Positions 44,076-52,687 of a DNA stretch of 64,000 bases are shown piece by piece. The first letter of the stretch is position 1, and each line of letters starts with the position of its first letter. The notes under the pieces are model-generated. The model did not search any database and was not told the origin of the DNA. It worked only from the letters and a program-made list of their open reading frames with translations. The translations under genes were made by a program, and so were the position numbers. The stretch comes from Robinsoniella peoriensis (lineage in GTDB: Bacteria > Bacillota > Clostridia > Lachnospirales > Lachnospiraceae), in the NCBI RefSeq assembly GCF_042680125.1, contig NZ_JBHTNY010000004.1. One strand, written 5' to 3'.

Positions 44076-44923
44076 ATCAGATTACAACCAAATTAAATGT
44101 AGACAATCTTATCATGCAGGCATTGCGTGAAGATATTACCAGCGAAGATATCACCACAAATGCTGTTATGCGTGAGAGTAAACCAGGGAGAGCAGATCTT
44201 ATCTGTAAACAGGATGGAGTAATTGCAGGTCTGGATGTGTTCACCAGAGTATTTGAGTTATTAGATGATAAGGTTACGGTAGAAAAGTTTTTTAAAGATG
44301 GTGACAAGGTTAAAAATGGGGATCTTTTAGCAGTCGTTACCGGAGATATCCGGGTGTTGCTATCAGGGGAGAGAACAGCTTTAAATTATTTACAGCGCAT
44401 GAGTGGGATTGCCACGTATACAAGAAATGTTGCAGATCTGCTAAATGGCAGTAAGACAAAATTACTGGATACCCGCAAGACAACTCCAAATATGCGTATT
44501 TTTGAAAAATATGCGGTAAAGGTAGGCGGAGGATATAATCATCGTTATAATCTCTCGGATGGAATCCTGATCAAAGATAATCATATCGGAGCAGCGGGCG
44601 GAGTAAAAGAAGCAATTCAAATGGCAAAAGAATACGCACCGTTTGTAAGAAAGATCGAAGTGGAAGTGGAAAATCTGGAGATGTTAAAAGAAGCGCTGGA
44701 AGCAGGTGCTGACATTATTATGCTGGATAACATGACTCCGGAAACCATGAAAAAAGCAGTGGAAATGGTAGACGGCCGAGCAGAAACTGAATGTTCCGGA
44801 AATGTCACCAAAGAAAATATTAAAAACATCATTGATGTTGGTGTTGACTATGTATCAAGCGGCGCCCTGACCCATTCAGCTCCTATTCTGGATGTGTCAT
44901 TAAAAAATCTTCATGCTGTTTAA
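44072..44923 (+). CDS. nadC: Nicotinate-nucleotide pyrophosphorylase (carboxylating)
   Basis: NadC converts quinolinate and PRPP to nicotinate mononucleotide. 283 residues; the QPRTase signature LDTRKTTPNMRIFEKYAV with KVGGGYNHRYNLSDGILIKDNHI lies at about 129-170, and DIIMLDNM near 211-218. Last gene of the operon nadA-nadB-nadC, coupled to nadB by an ATGA overlap. Confidence 0.97.
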   Translation: MNQITTKLNVDNLIMQALREDITSEDITTNAVMRESKPGRADLICKQDGVIAGLDVFTRVFELLDDKVTVEKFFKDGDKVKNGDLLAVVTGDIRVLLSGERTALNYLQRMSGIATYTRNVADLLNGSKTKLLDTRKTTPNMRIFEKYAVKVGGGYNHRYNLSDGILIKDNHIGAAGGVKEAIQMAKEYAPFVRKIEVEVENLEMLKEALEAGADIIMLDNMTPETMKKAVEMVDGRAETECSGNVTKENIKNIIDVGVDYVSSGALTHSAPILDVSLKNLHAV

Positions 44924-44948
44924 TAAGATAAATACTGTTTAATAAGAA

Positions 44949-44988
44949 AACCTCAGGAAGCATATCTACTATGTTCCCTGAGGTTTTT
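44949..44988. terminator. Bidirectional terminator between nadC and the SDR gene
   Basis: AACCTCAGG/CCTGAGGTT with one bulge, followed by TTTTT on the plus strand and preceded by AAAA, which gives a U-run on the minus strand too. It serves both convergent genes. A 13-bp direct repeat CTGTTTAATAAGA (44916 and 44935) covers the nadC stop just upstream. Confidence 0.85.
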
Positions 44989-45071
44989 GTCAGCATCTGT
45001 TTAAAAATTTATTGATCATTCATTACGATACGCTCTAGTAGTCCATAAGGTAAAACGTATATCTGATAAAT

Positions 45072-45836
45072 TTAAAGGCTGGTGCCGAAATCGATCACAA
45101 TTTCCTGTCCGGTAATAGCCCTTGACTCGTCGCTGGCTAGAAAAAGAATTGCATTCGCTACGTCCTGTGGCTGGCAGACAGGAAGCTTCATATCTGTATG
45201 TTTTGCCATAGCGCCGAGCATATCCATGTCTAAGGTGGAATTTGCGGCACTGGCACCCATCGGTGTGGCTACAGACCCGGGACAAAGAGCATTGCATCGG
45301 ATACCTTCTGATGCACACCGAAGAGCAGTATGTCTGGTGATGCCCAGGATAGCAGCTTTTGAAGCAACATAGGCAGCACCGCCTCCGCCATTAACGCCTG
45401 CAATGGAAGCGACATTCACAATAGAACCGGATTTATGTTTCAACATAACATTTAATACAGTTCGAATGCATTGGATAGTACCTTTGGCATTAATATTGAT
45501 GACACGGTCCAGCTCATCATCCTGAACCCGGTCTACCGGAAGCAGACCAGAATCTAAGACGCCAGCATTATTGACAAGAATGTCGATATTACCGAATTTA
45601 TCCAGAGTTTCCCGGACTAAGGCAAGGAAACTTTCCGGGTTCGAGATATCGCTGGGAATAGAAAGTACAGAACCTCCTGCCTGTCTGATTTTTTCTGCTA
45701 CAGCGTCTAATTGCTCTTTCCTTCGGGCAGTGATTACAACGTTTGCTCCTTCAGCAGCAAAAAGCAGAGCCGCAGCTTCCCCAATTCCTGAATTACCGCC
45801 TGTAATGATAGCGGTTTTATTTTCTAAACGTTTCAT
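45072..45836 (-). CDS. SDR family NAD(P)-dependent oxidoreductase
   Basis: A 254-residue classical short-chain dehydrogenase. The cofactor-binding TGGNSGIG lies at residues 12-19, NNAG near 88-91, the catalytic Ser in VNVASIAG, and Tyr/Lys in YVASK near 156-160. The C-terminal ESRAITGQEIVIDFGTSL is typical. An Arg-rich segment (TARRKEQ) after the second strand suggests NADP preference. Substrate unknown; similar sequences are annotated as glucose or hydroxysteroid dehydrogenases, which I cannot decide between. It has its own promoter. Confidence 0.9.
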   Translation of the reverse strand: MKRLENKTAIITGGNSGIGEAAALLFAAEGANVVITARRKEQLDAVAEKIRQAGGSVLSIPSDISNPESFLALVRETLDKFGNIDILVNNAGVLDSGLLPVDRVQDDELDRVININAKGTIQCIRTVLNVMLKHKSGSIVNVASIAGVNGGGGAAYVASKAAILGITRHTALRCASEGIRCNALCPGSVATPMGASAANSTLDMDMLGAMAKHTDMKLPVCQPQDVANAILFLASDESRAITGQEIVIDFGTSL

Positions 45837-45883
45837 ATAAAATCCCCTTTCTAAAAATAGTAATAATTATTGTTATTGATTAT

Positions 45884-45912
45884 ATCATAGCGCGAAACTT
45901 ACCCTATGTCAA
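45884..45912 (-). promoter_or_regulatory. Promoter of the SDR gene
   Basis: On the minus strand a perfect TTGACA and TATGAT are separated by 17 bp, leaving a leader of about 45 bp. Confidence 0.75.
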
Positions 45913-45936
45913 TGGATAAAAGGTAGACATTTCCCA

Positions 45937-45953
45937 ACAATATAAGTTATTGT
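45937..45953. promoter_or_regulatory. Inverted repeat in the divergent intergenic region
   Basis: ACAATA-TAAGT-TATTGT lies just upstream of the SDR promoter and between it and the broken hydrolase gene. It could be an operator for an unseen regulator. Confidence 0.35.
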
Positions 45954-46043
45954 ATCCTATTTTGTAAAAAACAATAGAAGGCAGGTAGAATTTCAAGTAT
46001 AATGAAATACTGTAACTTACAAATAAAAAGAAGGGGATTACTC

Positions 46044-46428
46044 ATGAAAGAAATATTTCAAAAACTTACCGATGAATATGCAGAAAAATACCACTTTAGT
46101 GGGGCCTGTATGCTGAAATCCTCAGATGAAGTATTATTTTCCGCTGCATATGGGTGTGCCAATCAGGCTTATAAAATAAAGAACAGATTAGATACCAGAT
46201 TTGATACGGCATCTGTGACGAAGACATTTACAGCTGCAGCAATTCTGCAGCTGGCTGATAAGGGATTCCTGAAGTTAGACAGCAGGATTCGCGATGTTTT
46301 CCTATTACCCGAAAGCAGATCTTACCCTAAGTATACTATCGAATCAAAATTGTGATGTGTGGAAAATGCACAGAGCTATGCAAACGGAAATTTATCATAA
46401 TTATTATCATGCATCAAATAGCAACTAA
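46044..46428 (+). pseudogene. Serine hydrolase (beta-lactamase class C family) remnant with internal deletion
   Basis: The ATG at 46044 has an AAGGGGA site and opens an 86-residue stretch typical of the N-terminus of penicillin-binding/esterase-like serine hydrolases, with the nucleophile motif SVTK in DTASVTKTFTAAAILQL. Just after LDSRIRDVF the frame changes: from 46303 the next frame continues as YYPKADLTLSILSNQNCDVW and on to a stop at 46426, which looks like the family's C-terminal end. About 200 middle residues expected in a full protein are missing, so a deletion removed the core and shifted the frame. Confidence 0.75.
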
Positions 46429-46636
46429 AGCTTCTGTACAATATAAGTAATCACATTGGTGTGAATCATAACCTGCAGATCTTCTCTTGGGATCGTATAA
46501 GATTGGGCGGATGTTCTGTTTTGCAGTACTCGGCATTTGGAGAAACTTTCTTTCAGCAGATTTATCATGGTTTCTGTTGGAAGATTGATTTCAAATTGTT
46601 TCTTTCTGCATTTCTTATTTTATAAAGTGTATTCAC
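46425..46636 (-). pseudogene. Small frameshifted gene downstream of the sigma factor
   Basis: On the minus strand an AGGAG site is followed 7 bp later by a GTG (46636) that opens VNTLYKIRNAERN; a one-base shift then leads into a clean 55-codon frame (EINLPTETMINLLKES, later SYTIPREDLQVMIHTNVI) ending at 46425. Joined, it would be about 70 residues. The length, 212 bp, fits a single-base indel. I do not recognise the product. Its stop overlaps that of the opposite-strand serine hydrolase remnant, so both broken genes meet tail to tail. Confidence 0.45.
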
Positions 46637-46683
46637 ATCTAATCTCCTGGAAATTTATTTATTCGAAAAAAAGTAATTGTATA

Positions 46684-47577
46684 TTAGTTCACCTTCTCTA
46701 TTTTTGCATAACAATCCGTCTTTAGCAGATTCATAAAAAATGTTCTCGCATTTTCCGGTGTCCGGTAGTGGGGCATGCTGGAAAATGCAAGAGAGAGATC
46801 GTCTATTTGTTCCATTGCATTTTTACAGCTGATCAGGAGTTCTTCAGGGAGAACTTCCAGTGATGAGTATTCCAGGTTTTGGGGATTCAGACGGTGGGTT
46901 TCCATTGCGTAAGGGATACGTTTGCGGCAGCGGCAAAAGCCCTGTCTCCCAAGTTCACAATACTCATCCAGAAATGCAGCCATCTTTTTCCGGATGCGGG
47001 AGAGTCTCTGGCGATATGCCTCAGGGGTGATATTCAGTATTTCGCCTGCTATTTTGCTGTCCGCTTTAAACATGGTTCCCAGAATGAATATGCAGCGGCT
47101 GTCCGGATCCAGGCACTGCAGCATGACATTGGTACAGGACAATTTTAGTTCCTGCTCTAACAATGGCTGCTCAACATTTTGAGCCGGGTCAGGGATATCG
47201 TTTGCTGCACCGTTTTTAATATCATATCCATAGAATTCAAAGCTGAGAGGTCTCTTTGCAAACATACTTTTTTTGTAATTTTTTAGATGGTTTACAGCAA
47301 TGCGAAAAGCCCAGGTGGTAAAGGAGCTTTCTTTGCGAAAAGTCTCTAAGTGGGTCATGATCCGGATGGTAATTTCCTGAACGGCATCTTCAGCATCCGG
47401 TATTGTTCCAAGCATTCTCAGAGACAGATTAAAGATTAAATCCTGTATAGAAACAAGGAGGGTTTCCATAGCGGATCTGTCACCGGATACAGCCAGATCA
47501 ACGAATTCGTTCCACTCATCATTGGTGTAGTCTGTATCAGAATTATCATGATACAAATTTTTGGTTGTGTTTTCCAT
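46684..47577 (-). CDS. Sigma-70 family RNA polymerase sigma factor with C-terminal extension
   Basis: A 297-residue ECF-like sigma factor. Region 2 covers about 20-95 (LRMLGTIPDAEDAVQEITIRIM, FTTWAFRIAVNHLKNY) and region 4 about 150-200 (SKIAGEILNITPEAYRQRLSRIRKKM). Unlike the usual 160-200 residues, about 95 more follow, beginning with GRQGFCRCRKRI, a CxC cluster with basic residues that could bind metal or act as an internal regulator. No anti-sigma gene is adjacent; the neighbours are a broken small gene downstream and a divergent ABC transporter upstream. GGAGA precedes the ATG. Confidence 0.87.
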   Translation of the reverse strand: MENTTKNLYHDNSDTDYTNDEWNEFVDLAVSGDRSAMETLLVSIQDLIFNLSLRMLGTIPDAEDAVQEITIRIMTHLETFRKESSFTTWAFRIAVNHLKNYKKSMFAKRPLSFEFYGYDIKNGAANDIPDPAQNVEQPLLEQELKLSCTNVMLQCLDPDSRCIFILGTMFKADSKIAGEILNITPEAYRQRLSRIRKKMAAFLDEYCELGRQGFCRCRKRIPYAMETHRLNPQNLEYSSLEVLPEELLISCKNAMEQIDDLSLAFSSMPHYRTPENARTFFMNLLKTDCYAKIEKVN

Positions 47578-47627
47578 AGTTTTCTCCGTTGTAGTTTATT
47601 TGGGACAGGTAACTGTCTGATAGCAAT

Positions 47628-47633
47628 AGTATA
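47628..47633 (-). promoter_or_regulatory. Possible -10 element for the sigma factor gene
   Basis: TATACT on the minus strand about 50 bp before the start, without a good -35 box. Upstream lies ACCGTAACCGT, a short tandem repeat reminiscent of ECF -35 elements, which could allow autoregulation. A GACAG/CTGTC hairpin (47604-47617) lies in the leader. Confidence 0.3.
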
Positions 47634-47692
47634 GCACAGACAAAGGCTGTACGAAAGTAGAAAAACGGTTACGGTTCAGTTGTAAATAAGAC

Positions 47693-47723
47693 TTGACTCT
47701 CCCCTTACAGGAGCATATATCCT
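47693..47723 (+). promoter_or_regulatory. MerR-type promoter/operator for the ABC transporter
   Basis: TTGACT and TATCCT are separated by 19 bp (TATATC would be at 17), and the spacer holds CTCC-N7-GGAG. The first 13 bases, TTGACTCTCCCCT, match the pattern of MerR-family targets such as BmrR/Mta. No MerR gene is in the window. A hairpin CTATTGTAAA/TTTGCAATAG (47743-47771) lies between this and the ribosome binding site. Confidence 0.5.
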
Positions 47724-47801
47724 TACCTTTGCAACAGGAAAACTATTGTAAAAGTATAGTATTTGCAATAGGGAAAAGTGGTGCAACAGAAAGGAGAAAC
47801 G

Positions 47802-48524
47802 ATGGGAAATGTAATTGAAGTAAGGCATTTAGAGAAACACTTTGGAGGAAAAACTGCTGTGAAAGATCTTTCATTTTCAGTAAGCAAAGGTGAGGTCTTC
47901 GGATTGCTGGGACACAATGGAGCAGGGAAAAGTACCACCATAGATTGTATGCTGGGACTGAAATCTTATTCAAAAGGTGAGGTTCATATTTTGGGAATGG
48001 ATCCGGTAAAGAAGCGGAAAGTATTATTCGAACGGGTGGGTGTACAGCTGCAGCATACCTCATATCAGGATAAGATTAAGGTTGGTGAGCTATGTGAGGA
48101 GAATGCAGTGTTATATAAGAATCCTGGTAATTATCATGAACTTCTGGAACAGTTTGGACTTTCAAAATGCAAAGCCCAGTATGTATCCACGTTGTCCGGA
48201 GGGGAAAAACAGAAGCTGTCAGTTTTATTAGCTCTGCTCCCCAAGCCGGATGTGATCTTTTTAGATGAACTGACAACCGGATTGGATACCCTGGCAAGAA
48301 GAGAAGTCTGGAATCAGCTGGTGAAACTGAAGAAAGTGGGAGTGACGATATTTCTGACTTCCCACTACATGGATGAGGTAGAAGCGCTTTGCGACAATAT
48401 CTGCATCATAAAAGAAGGAAAAAAAGTGGAGTGCGGTCCTGTGAAAACAGTGATTGAAAAAAGTCCTTATGATTCACTGGAGGATGCTTATCTTTGGTAT
48501 ATGGGAGAGGAGGTAGTTAAATGA
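47802..48524 (+). CDS. ABC transporter ATP-binding protein (drug-export type)
   Basis: A 240-residue ABC ATPase with Walker A GHNGAGKST near 39-47, signature LSGGEKQKLSV near 136-146, Walker B VIFLDELTTGLD and switch His in LTSHYMDE. The ATG at 47802 has AAAGGAG 7 bp upstream; a GTG at 47778 in frame has none. The next gene overlaps by ATGA and encodes the permease. Similar two-gene units export drugs or lipids. Confidence 0.9.
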   Translation: MGNVIEVRHLEKHFGGKTAVKDLSFSVSKGEVFGLLGHNGAGKSTTIDCMLGLKSYSKGEVHILGMDPVKKRKVLFERVGVQLQHTSYQDKIKVGELCEENAVLYKNPGNYHELLEQFGLSKCKAQYVSTLSGGEKQKLSVLLALLPKPDVIFLDELTTGLDTLARREVWNQLVKLKKVGVTIFLTSHYMDEVEALCDNICIIKEGKKVECGPVKTVIEKSPYDSLEDAYLWYMGEEVVK

Positions 48525-49264
48525 AACGATTTTTAACACTGCTGAAAATTGAGGGGAAGATTGCAGTCAGGGGAATAGACGGCATCTTCTTTGGCGTCTT
48601 TATGCCGGTTGGAATTGCGATACTAATTGGTTTTATCTGTGGGGATAAGCCTGCTTATGAAGGGGCTGCGTATACTTTCCTGGAGGCATCCTTTCCGGCA
48701 CTTATTACGGTAGGAATCTGCGCAACTGCATTTATGGGAATTCCGCTTGGGCTTTCGGATTACCGTGACAAGAAGATATTGAAACATTTTTTTGTCACAC
48801 CGGTCAGCCCGATGCTGCTTTTAATGGTACAGGTAGCTATTAATTTCCTTAATTCACTTGTTTCAGCCACGGCTATTTTACTGGTGATGAAGTTTGTGTT
48901 CGGATATCGGATGAGGGGGTCAAAGATAGGTTTTCTATTTGCCTATATTCTGGTTCTGATTTCCATGTATGCCCTGGGAATGATGCTGGCCAGTCTTTGC
49001 CGAACCCTTAAGGTGGCAAATTTGGTATGTACACTGATTTATTTCCCTATGCTGTTTCTCTCAGGAGCTACAATTCCTTATGAGATACTGCCCCAGGCAT
49101 TGCAGAAAGCGGCAAACATTCTACCTTTGACCCAGGGGATTAAATTACTGAAAGGGTTCTCAATGGGGACCGGGAAAACAGAAATTTTAGTTCCCAGTAT
49201 TATAATGATAACAGTAGCGGTGGCAGGAATTATCATTTCCATAAAGAAATTCCGATGGGAATAG
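48521..49264 (+). CDS. ABC-2 type transporter permease
   Basis: A 247-residue membrane protein with six predicted helices and the ABC-2 pattern; FLSGATIPYEILPQALQKAANILPLTQGIKLLKG near 183-217 is the conserved C-terminal signature of drug/bacteriocin export permeases. It overlaps the ATPase gene by 4 bp and forms the transporter with it. Confidence 0.88.
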   Translation: MKRFLTLLKIEGKIAVRGIDGIFFGVFMPVGIAILIGFICGDKPAYEGAAYTFLEASFPALITVGICATAFMGIPLGLSDYRDKKILKHFFVTPVSPMLLLMVQVAINFLNSLVSATAILLVMKFVFGYRMRGSKIGFLFAYILVLISMYALGMMLASLCRTLKVANLVCTLIYFPMLFLSGATIPYEILPQALQKAANILPLTQGIKLLKGFSMGTGKTEILVPSIIMITVAVAGIIISIKKFRWE

Positions 49265-49398
49265 TCTATTTATGAGTAGATGACTATCCACGAAAATTCA
49301 AACTGGCAAAAACAGATAGCTTGTATGTCGAAATTCTCATTATATTCTTAAATTGTGTCTCATATACTATAACCAGAACCGATATTTAGGAGTGGCAT

Positions 49399-50271
49399 AT
49401 GAGTGAGAAACAATCAAACCAGAATGTTGTCAGAGAATCAGAGCCGGGCCCGGATAAAGAGACTAAATTCCATCAATACAGAGGAATCGGCATTCTGCTC
49501 TTGTGCGCTGTTCTGGTAATGGGGGGGATTTACAGCTTTGGGGGAATTACCCTTCAGACGGCAGGGAGCAGTACGGTAGGAAACAGGGAACTTCCGATTT
49601 ACTGTGTAGATACCCAGAAGAACCAGGTGGCACTGTCTTTTGATGCGGCCTGGGGAAATGAAGATACACAGGAGATACTGGATATTCTGGCAAAACATAA
49701 CGTACATGTTACATTTTTTATGACTGGTGGATGGGTTGAGGCTTTCCCGGATGATGTAAAACGAATTGCAGCAGCGGGCCATGATCTTGGAAATCACAGT
49801 GAAAACCACAAAAATATGAGCCAGCTGAGTGATGAACAGTGCAAACAGGAAATTATGAAGGTACATGACAAGGTGAAAGCTCTGACCGGAATTGAAATGA
49901 ATCTGTTTCGTCCGCCGTATGGAGACTACGATAATCATGTTATAAAAGATGCTTATGCCTGTGGTTATTTCCCGATACAATGGAGCGTGGACAGCTTAGA
50001 TTGGAAAGATTACGGTGTGGAAAATATCATCCAGACTGTCACCCAGAATAAAGCATTGGATAAGGGTGCTATTATTCTTATGCATAATGGCGCAAAATAT
50101 ACAGCACAGGCTCTGGATACCGTCATTACCGGTCTTCAGGATAAGGGATACGAGATCGTACCGATATCCCAGTTGATTTATCAGGATAAATACCATATGG
50201 ATCAGGCAGGAAAGCAGATCAGTGATGATATTCAGAACAATTCCAAAACCCAGACCAGCAGCGGGCAGTGA
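49399..50271 (+). CDS. Membrane-anchored polysaccharide deacetylase (PdaB-like)
   Basis: A 290-residue protein with one N-terminal helix (about 28-50) and a NodB deacetylase domain (about 75-260). The catalytic and metal residues are seen in SFDAAWGNED, HDLGNHSENHKN and RPPYGDYD, and the C-terminal LMHNG His. The SFDAAWG form is typical of clostridial PdaB/YlxY-type enzymes that deacetylate peptidoglycan, often in sporulation. The last 30 residues are polar. Stand-alone gene with an AGGAG site. Confidence 0.9.
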   Translation: MSEKQSNQNVVRESEPGPDKETKFHQYRGIGILLLCAVLVMGGIYSFGGITLQTAGSSTVGNRELPIYCVDTQKNQVALSFDAAWGNEDTQEILDILAKHNVHVTFFMTGGWVEAFPDDVKRIAAAGHDLGNHSENHKNMSQLSDEQCKQEIMKVHDKVKALTGIEMNLFRPPYGDYDNHVIKDAYACGYFPIQWSVDSLDWKDYGVENIIQTVTQNKALDKGAIILMHNGAKYTAQALDTVITGLQDKGYEIVPISQLIYQDKYHMDQAGKQISDDIQNNSKTQTSSGQ

Positions 50272-50282
50272 TCAGAAACCGT

Positions 50283-50321
50283 AAGCCGGGCAGTCTCAGA
50301 TGTATTGAGGCTGTCCGGCTT
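50283..50321 (+). terminator. Strong hairpin after the deacetylase gene, possible terminator
   Basis: A 16-bp stem (AAGCCGGGCAGTCTCA with its partner, two G-U pairs) and a 7-nt loop begin 11 bp after the stop codon. No T-run follows, so it may stabilise the 3' end or need a partner for termination. Confidence 0.5.
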
Positions 50322-50427
50322 GCTGCCGGTTAAATCATGACTGTCACAGGTATTGTCATATAGCTGAATCTGCATACTTTTCAGGTGCCATAAATGGCAG
50401 CAGGGAGATTAAAATGGAATAAAAATA

Positions 50428-50456
50428 TTGAGGTTTCAAATATATCATGCTATACT
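50428..50456 (+). promoter_or_regulatory. Promoter of dapF
   Basis: TTGAGG and TATACT are separated by 17 bp, 36 bp before the start codon. Confidence 0.65.
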
Positions 50457-50492
50457 TATCACCGTAAATACCATATTTAAGCGAGGAGGGAT

Positions 50493-51353
50493 ATGATGAA
50501 ATTTACAAAGATGCACGGAATCGGCAATGATTATGTGTATGTAAACTGCTTTGAGGAACAAGTTGCAGACCCGGGAAGGACAGCGGTATTTGTTAGTGAC
50601 AGACACTTTGGAATTGGCTCAGACGGGTTAATATTAATCAAACCTTCTAAGAGGGCAGACTTTATGATGGACATGTATAACGCAGACGGCTCCCAGGGTG
50701 CAATGTGCGGAAATGGAATCCGGTGTGTGGCGAAATATGTGTATGATTATGGTTTGACCGATCAGACAGAGATCAGTATAGAAACAAAAAGCGGAATTAA
50801 ATATCTGCATCTTACGGTAGAACAGGGTAAGGTGGCTTATGTAAAAGTAGACATGGGTGCGCCAATACTGGAATCCGGTAAAATACCTGTTATTTCCCAG
50901 AAGGATAAAGTAGTGGACGAGCCCGTTACCGTAGATGGAAAAACGTATCATATGACAGCGGTTTCTATGGGAAATCCACATACGATTGTCTATGTAGACG
51001 ATGTGCAGGGACTGAAGATAGAAGAAATCGGTCCGGGCTTTGAAAATCATCCCTGTTTTCCGGATCGTGTAAATACGGAATTTGTTCGGATTATAGACAG
51101 ACATACCGCCGAAATGCGTGTATGGGAAAGAGGTTCGGGAGAAACGCTTGCCTGTGGTACGGGTGCCTGTGCCGTAGCAGTGGCATCTATTTTAAATGGT
51201 TATACAGAGGATGAGGTAACTGTAAAACTGTTAGGCGGAGACTTAAAGATTGAGTGGGACCGAAAAGCAGACCGTGTATATATGACTGGTTCTGCTACCG
51301 TAGTATTTGACGGCGAGATAACTTTGCCGGATGAGTCGCACAGCTGTCAGTAA
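50493..51353 (+). CDS. dapF: Diaminopimelate epimerase
   Basis: DapF converts LL- to meso-diaminopimelate for lysine and peptidoglycan. 286 residues with the two catalytic cysteines in MCGNGIRC (near 70-77) and ACGTGACA (near 220-227), and the substrate-binding HGIGNDYVYV near the N-terminus. GAGGAGGG precedes two adjacent ATG codons (50493, 50496). dapL lies directly downstream and provides its substrate. Confidence 0.97.
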   Translation: MMKFTKMHGIGNDYVYVNCFEEQVADPGRTAVFVSDRHFGIGSDGLILIKPSKRADFMMDMYNADGSQGAMCGNGIRCVAKYVYDYGLTDQTEISIETKSGIKYLHLTVEQGKVAYVKVDMGAPILESGKIPVISQKDKVVDEPVTVDGKTYHMTAVSMGNPHTIVYVDDVQGLKIEEIGPGFENHPCFPDRVNTEFVRIIDRHTAEMRVWERGSGETLACGTGACAVAVASILNGYTEDEVTVKLLGGDLKIEWDRKADRVYMTGSATVVFDGEITLPDESHSCQ

Positions 51354-51403
51354 GCAATTTTCAAGCACGCTCTGGAAAAATAGACGAAGCATAGGTATAA
51401 GAT

Positions 51404-51447
51404 AAACACGAAACAAACACGAAACAAGCACAAAACAAGCATGTTAT
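51404..51447 (+). repeat. 11-bp tandem repeat in the dapL leader
   Basis: Four units starting at 51404, 51415, 51426 and 51437: AAACACGAAAC twice, AAGCACAAAAC, AAGCATGTTAT. The repeat ends 7 bp before the GAGGAGG site of dapL. Confidence 0.6.
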
Positions 51448-51463
51448 AAGCGAGGAGGCCGCT

Positions 51464-52678
51464 ATGTTTAAAATCAATGATAATTATTTAAAATTACCGG
51501 GAAGTTATTTGTTTTCGACGATAGGCAAAAAAGTTGCTGCATTTACAGAAGCAAATCCGGATAAAAATATTATACGACTTGGAATTGGAGATGTTACTCA
51601 GCCACTGGCGCCGGCGATCATTACAGCCCTGCATGATGCAGTGGATGAAATGTCCGATGCAAGAACGTTTCACGGCTATGCTCCGGATCTTGGTTATGAA
51701 TTTTTAAGAAGTGCCATTGCCAGAAATGATTATGAAGACAGAGGATGCAGCATTGCAGCCGATGAAATCTTCATCTCTGACGGTGCAAAGTGTGATTCAG
51801 GTAATATTCAGGAAATATTTAGTGTTGATAATAAAATTGCTGTATGTGACCCGGTCTATCCGGTTTATGTGGACACAAATGTAATGGCGGGAAGAACCGG
51901 AACGTATAATGCCGGAACCGAGACATGGAGTGATGTAATCTATATGCCATGTACAGCTGAAAATAATTTCGCACCCGAACTTCCAAAGGAGAGACCGGAT
52001 ATTATCTATCTTTGTTTCCCAAATAATCCAACGGGTTCTACGATTACAAAGGATCAATTACAGGTCTGGGTAGATTATGCCAATAAAGAAGGCGCCGTAA
52101 TTATCTACGATGCGGCTTATGAAGCATATATATCTGAAGAAAATGTACCACATTCCATTTACGAATGTGTTGGAGCCAGAACCTGCGCAATTGAACTTCG
52201 CAGCTTTTCGAAAAATGCGGGATTTACCGGGACACGACTTGGATTCACGGTTATTCCAAAAGAATTAAAAGCCGGAGATGTATCCCTTCATTCACTGTGG
52301 GCAAGGCGCCACGGCACAAAATATAACGGTGCACCTTATATTATTCAAAAAGCCGGAGAAGCTGTGTATACGCCTCAGGGGAAGGAGCAGTTAAAGCAAC
52401 AGGTATCCTATTATATGAACAATGCAAAAGTAATCTTTGATGGCCTGAAGGATGCCGGTTATACCGTATCCGGCGGTGTAAATGCACCATATATCTGGCT
52501 GCAGACTCCTAAGGGTATGACTTCCTGGGAATTCTTTGATTATCTGCTTGAAAAGGCAAATGTGGTTGGAACACCGGGTTCCGGATTTGGACCAAGCGGT
52601 GAAGGATATTTTCGTCTTACTGCATTTGGCAGTTACGAAAATACGGTTGCTGCTATTGATAGAATTAAGAAAATGTAA
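51464..52678 (+). CDS. dapL: LL-diaminopimelate aminotransferase
   Basis: DapL makes LL-diaminopimelate directly from tetrahydrodipicolinate with glutamate as amino donor, bypassing DapC/D/E. 404 residues, class I/II aminotransferase fold; the PLP lysine is in ELRSFSKNAGFTGTRLG near residue 250, YLCFPNNPTG near 185-194 binds the cofactor, and MFKINDNYLKLPGSYLF at the N-terminus is typical of the family. GAGGAGG lies 6 bp before the ATG. Paired with dapF upstream. Confidence 0.96.
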   Translation: MFKINDNYLKLPGSYLFSTIGKKVAAFTEANPDKNIIRLGIGDVTQPLAPAIITALHDAVDEMSDARTFHGYAPDLGYEFLRSAIARNDYEDRGCSIAADEIFISDGAKCDSGNIQEIFSVDNKIAVCDPVYPVYVDTNVMAGRTGTYNAGTETWSDVIYMPCTAENNFAPELPKERPDIIYLCFPNNPTGSTITKDQLQVWVDYANKEGAVIIYDAAYEAYISEENVPHSIYECVGARTCAIELRSFSKNAGFTGTRLGFTVIPKELKAGDVSLHSLWARRHGTKYNGAPYIIQKAGEAVYTPQGKEQLKQQVSYYMNNAKVIFDGLKDAGYTVSGGVNAPYIWLQTPKGMTSWEFFDYLLEKANVVGTPGSGFGPSGEGYFRLTAFGSYENTVAAIDRIKKM

Positions 52679-52687
52679 TAACAATTA

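Noticed and set aside
45016..45318. Minus-strand frame overlapping the SDR gene end
   Set aside because: Out of frame with the SDR, no start site, no recognisable protein.
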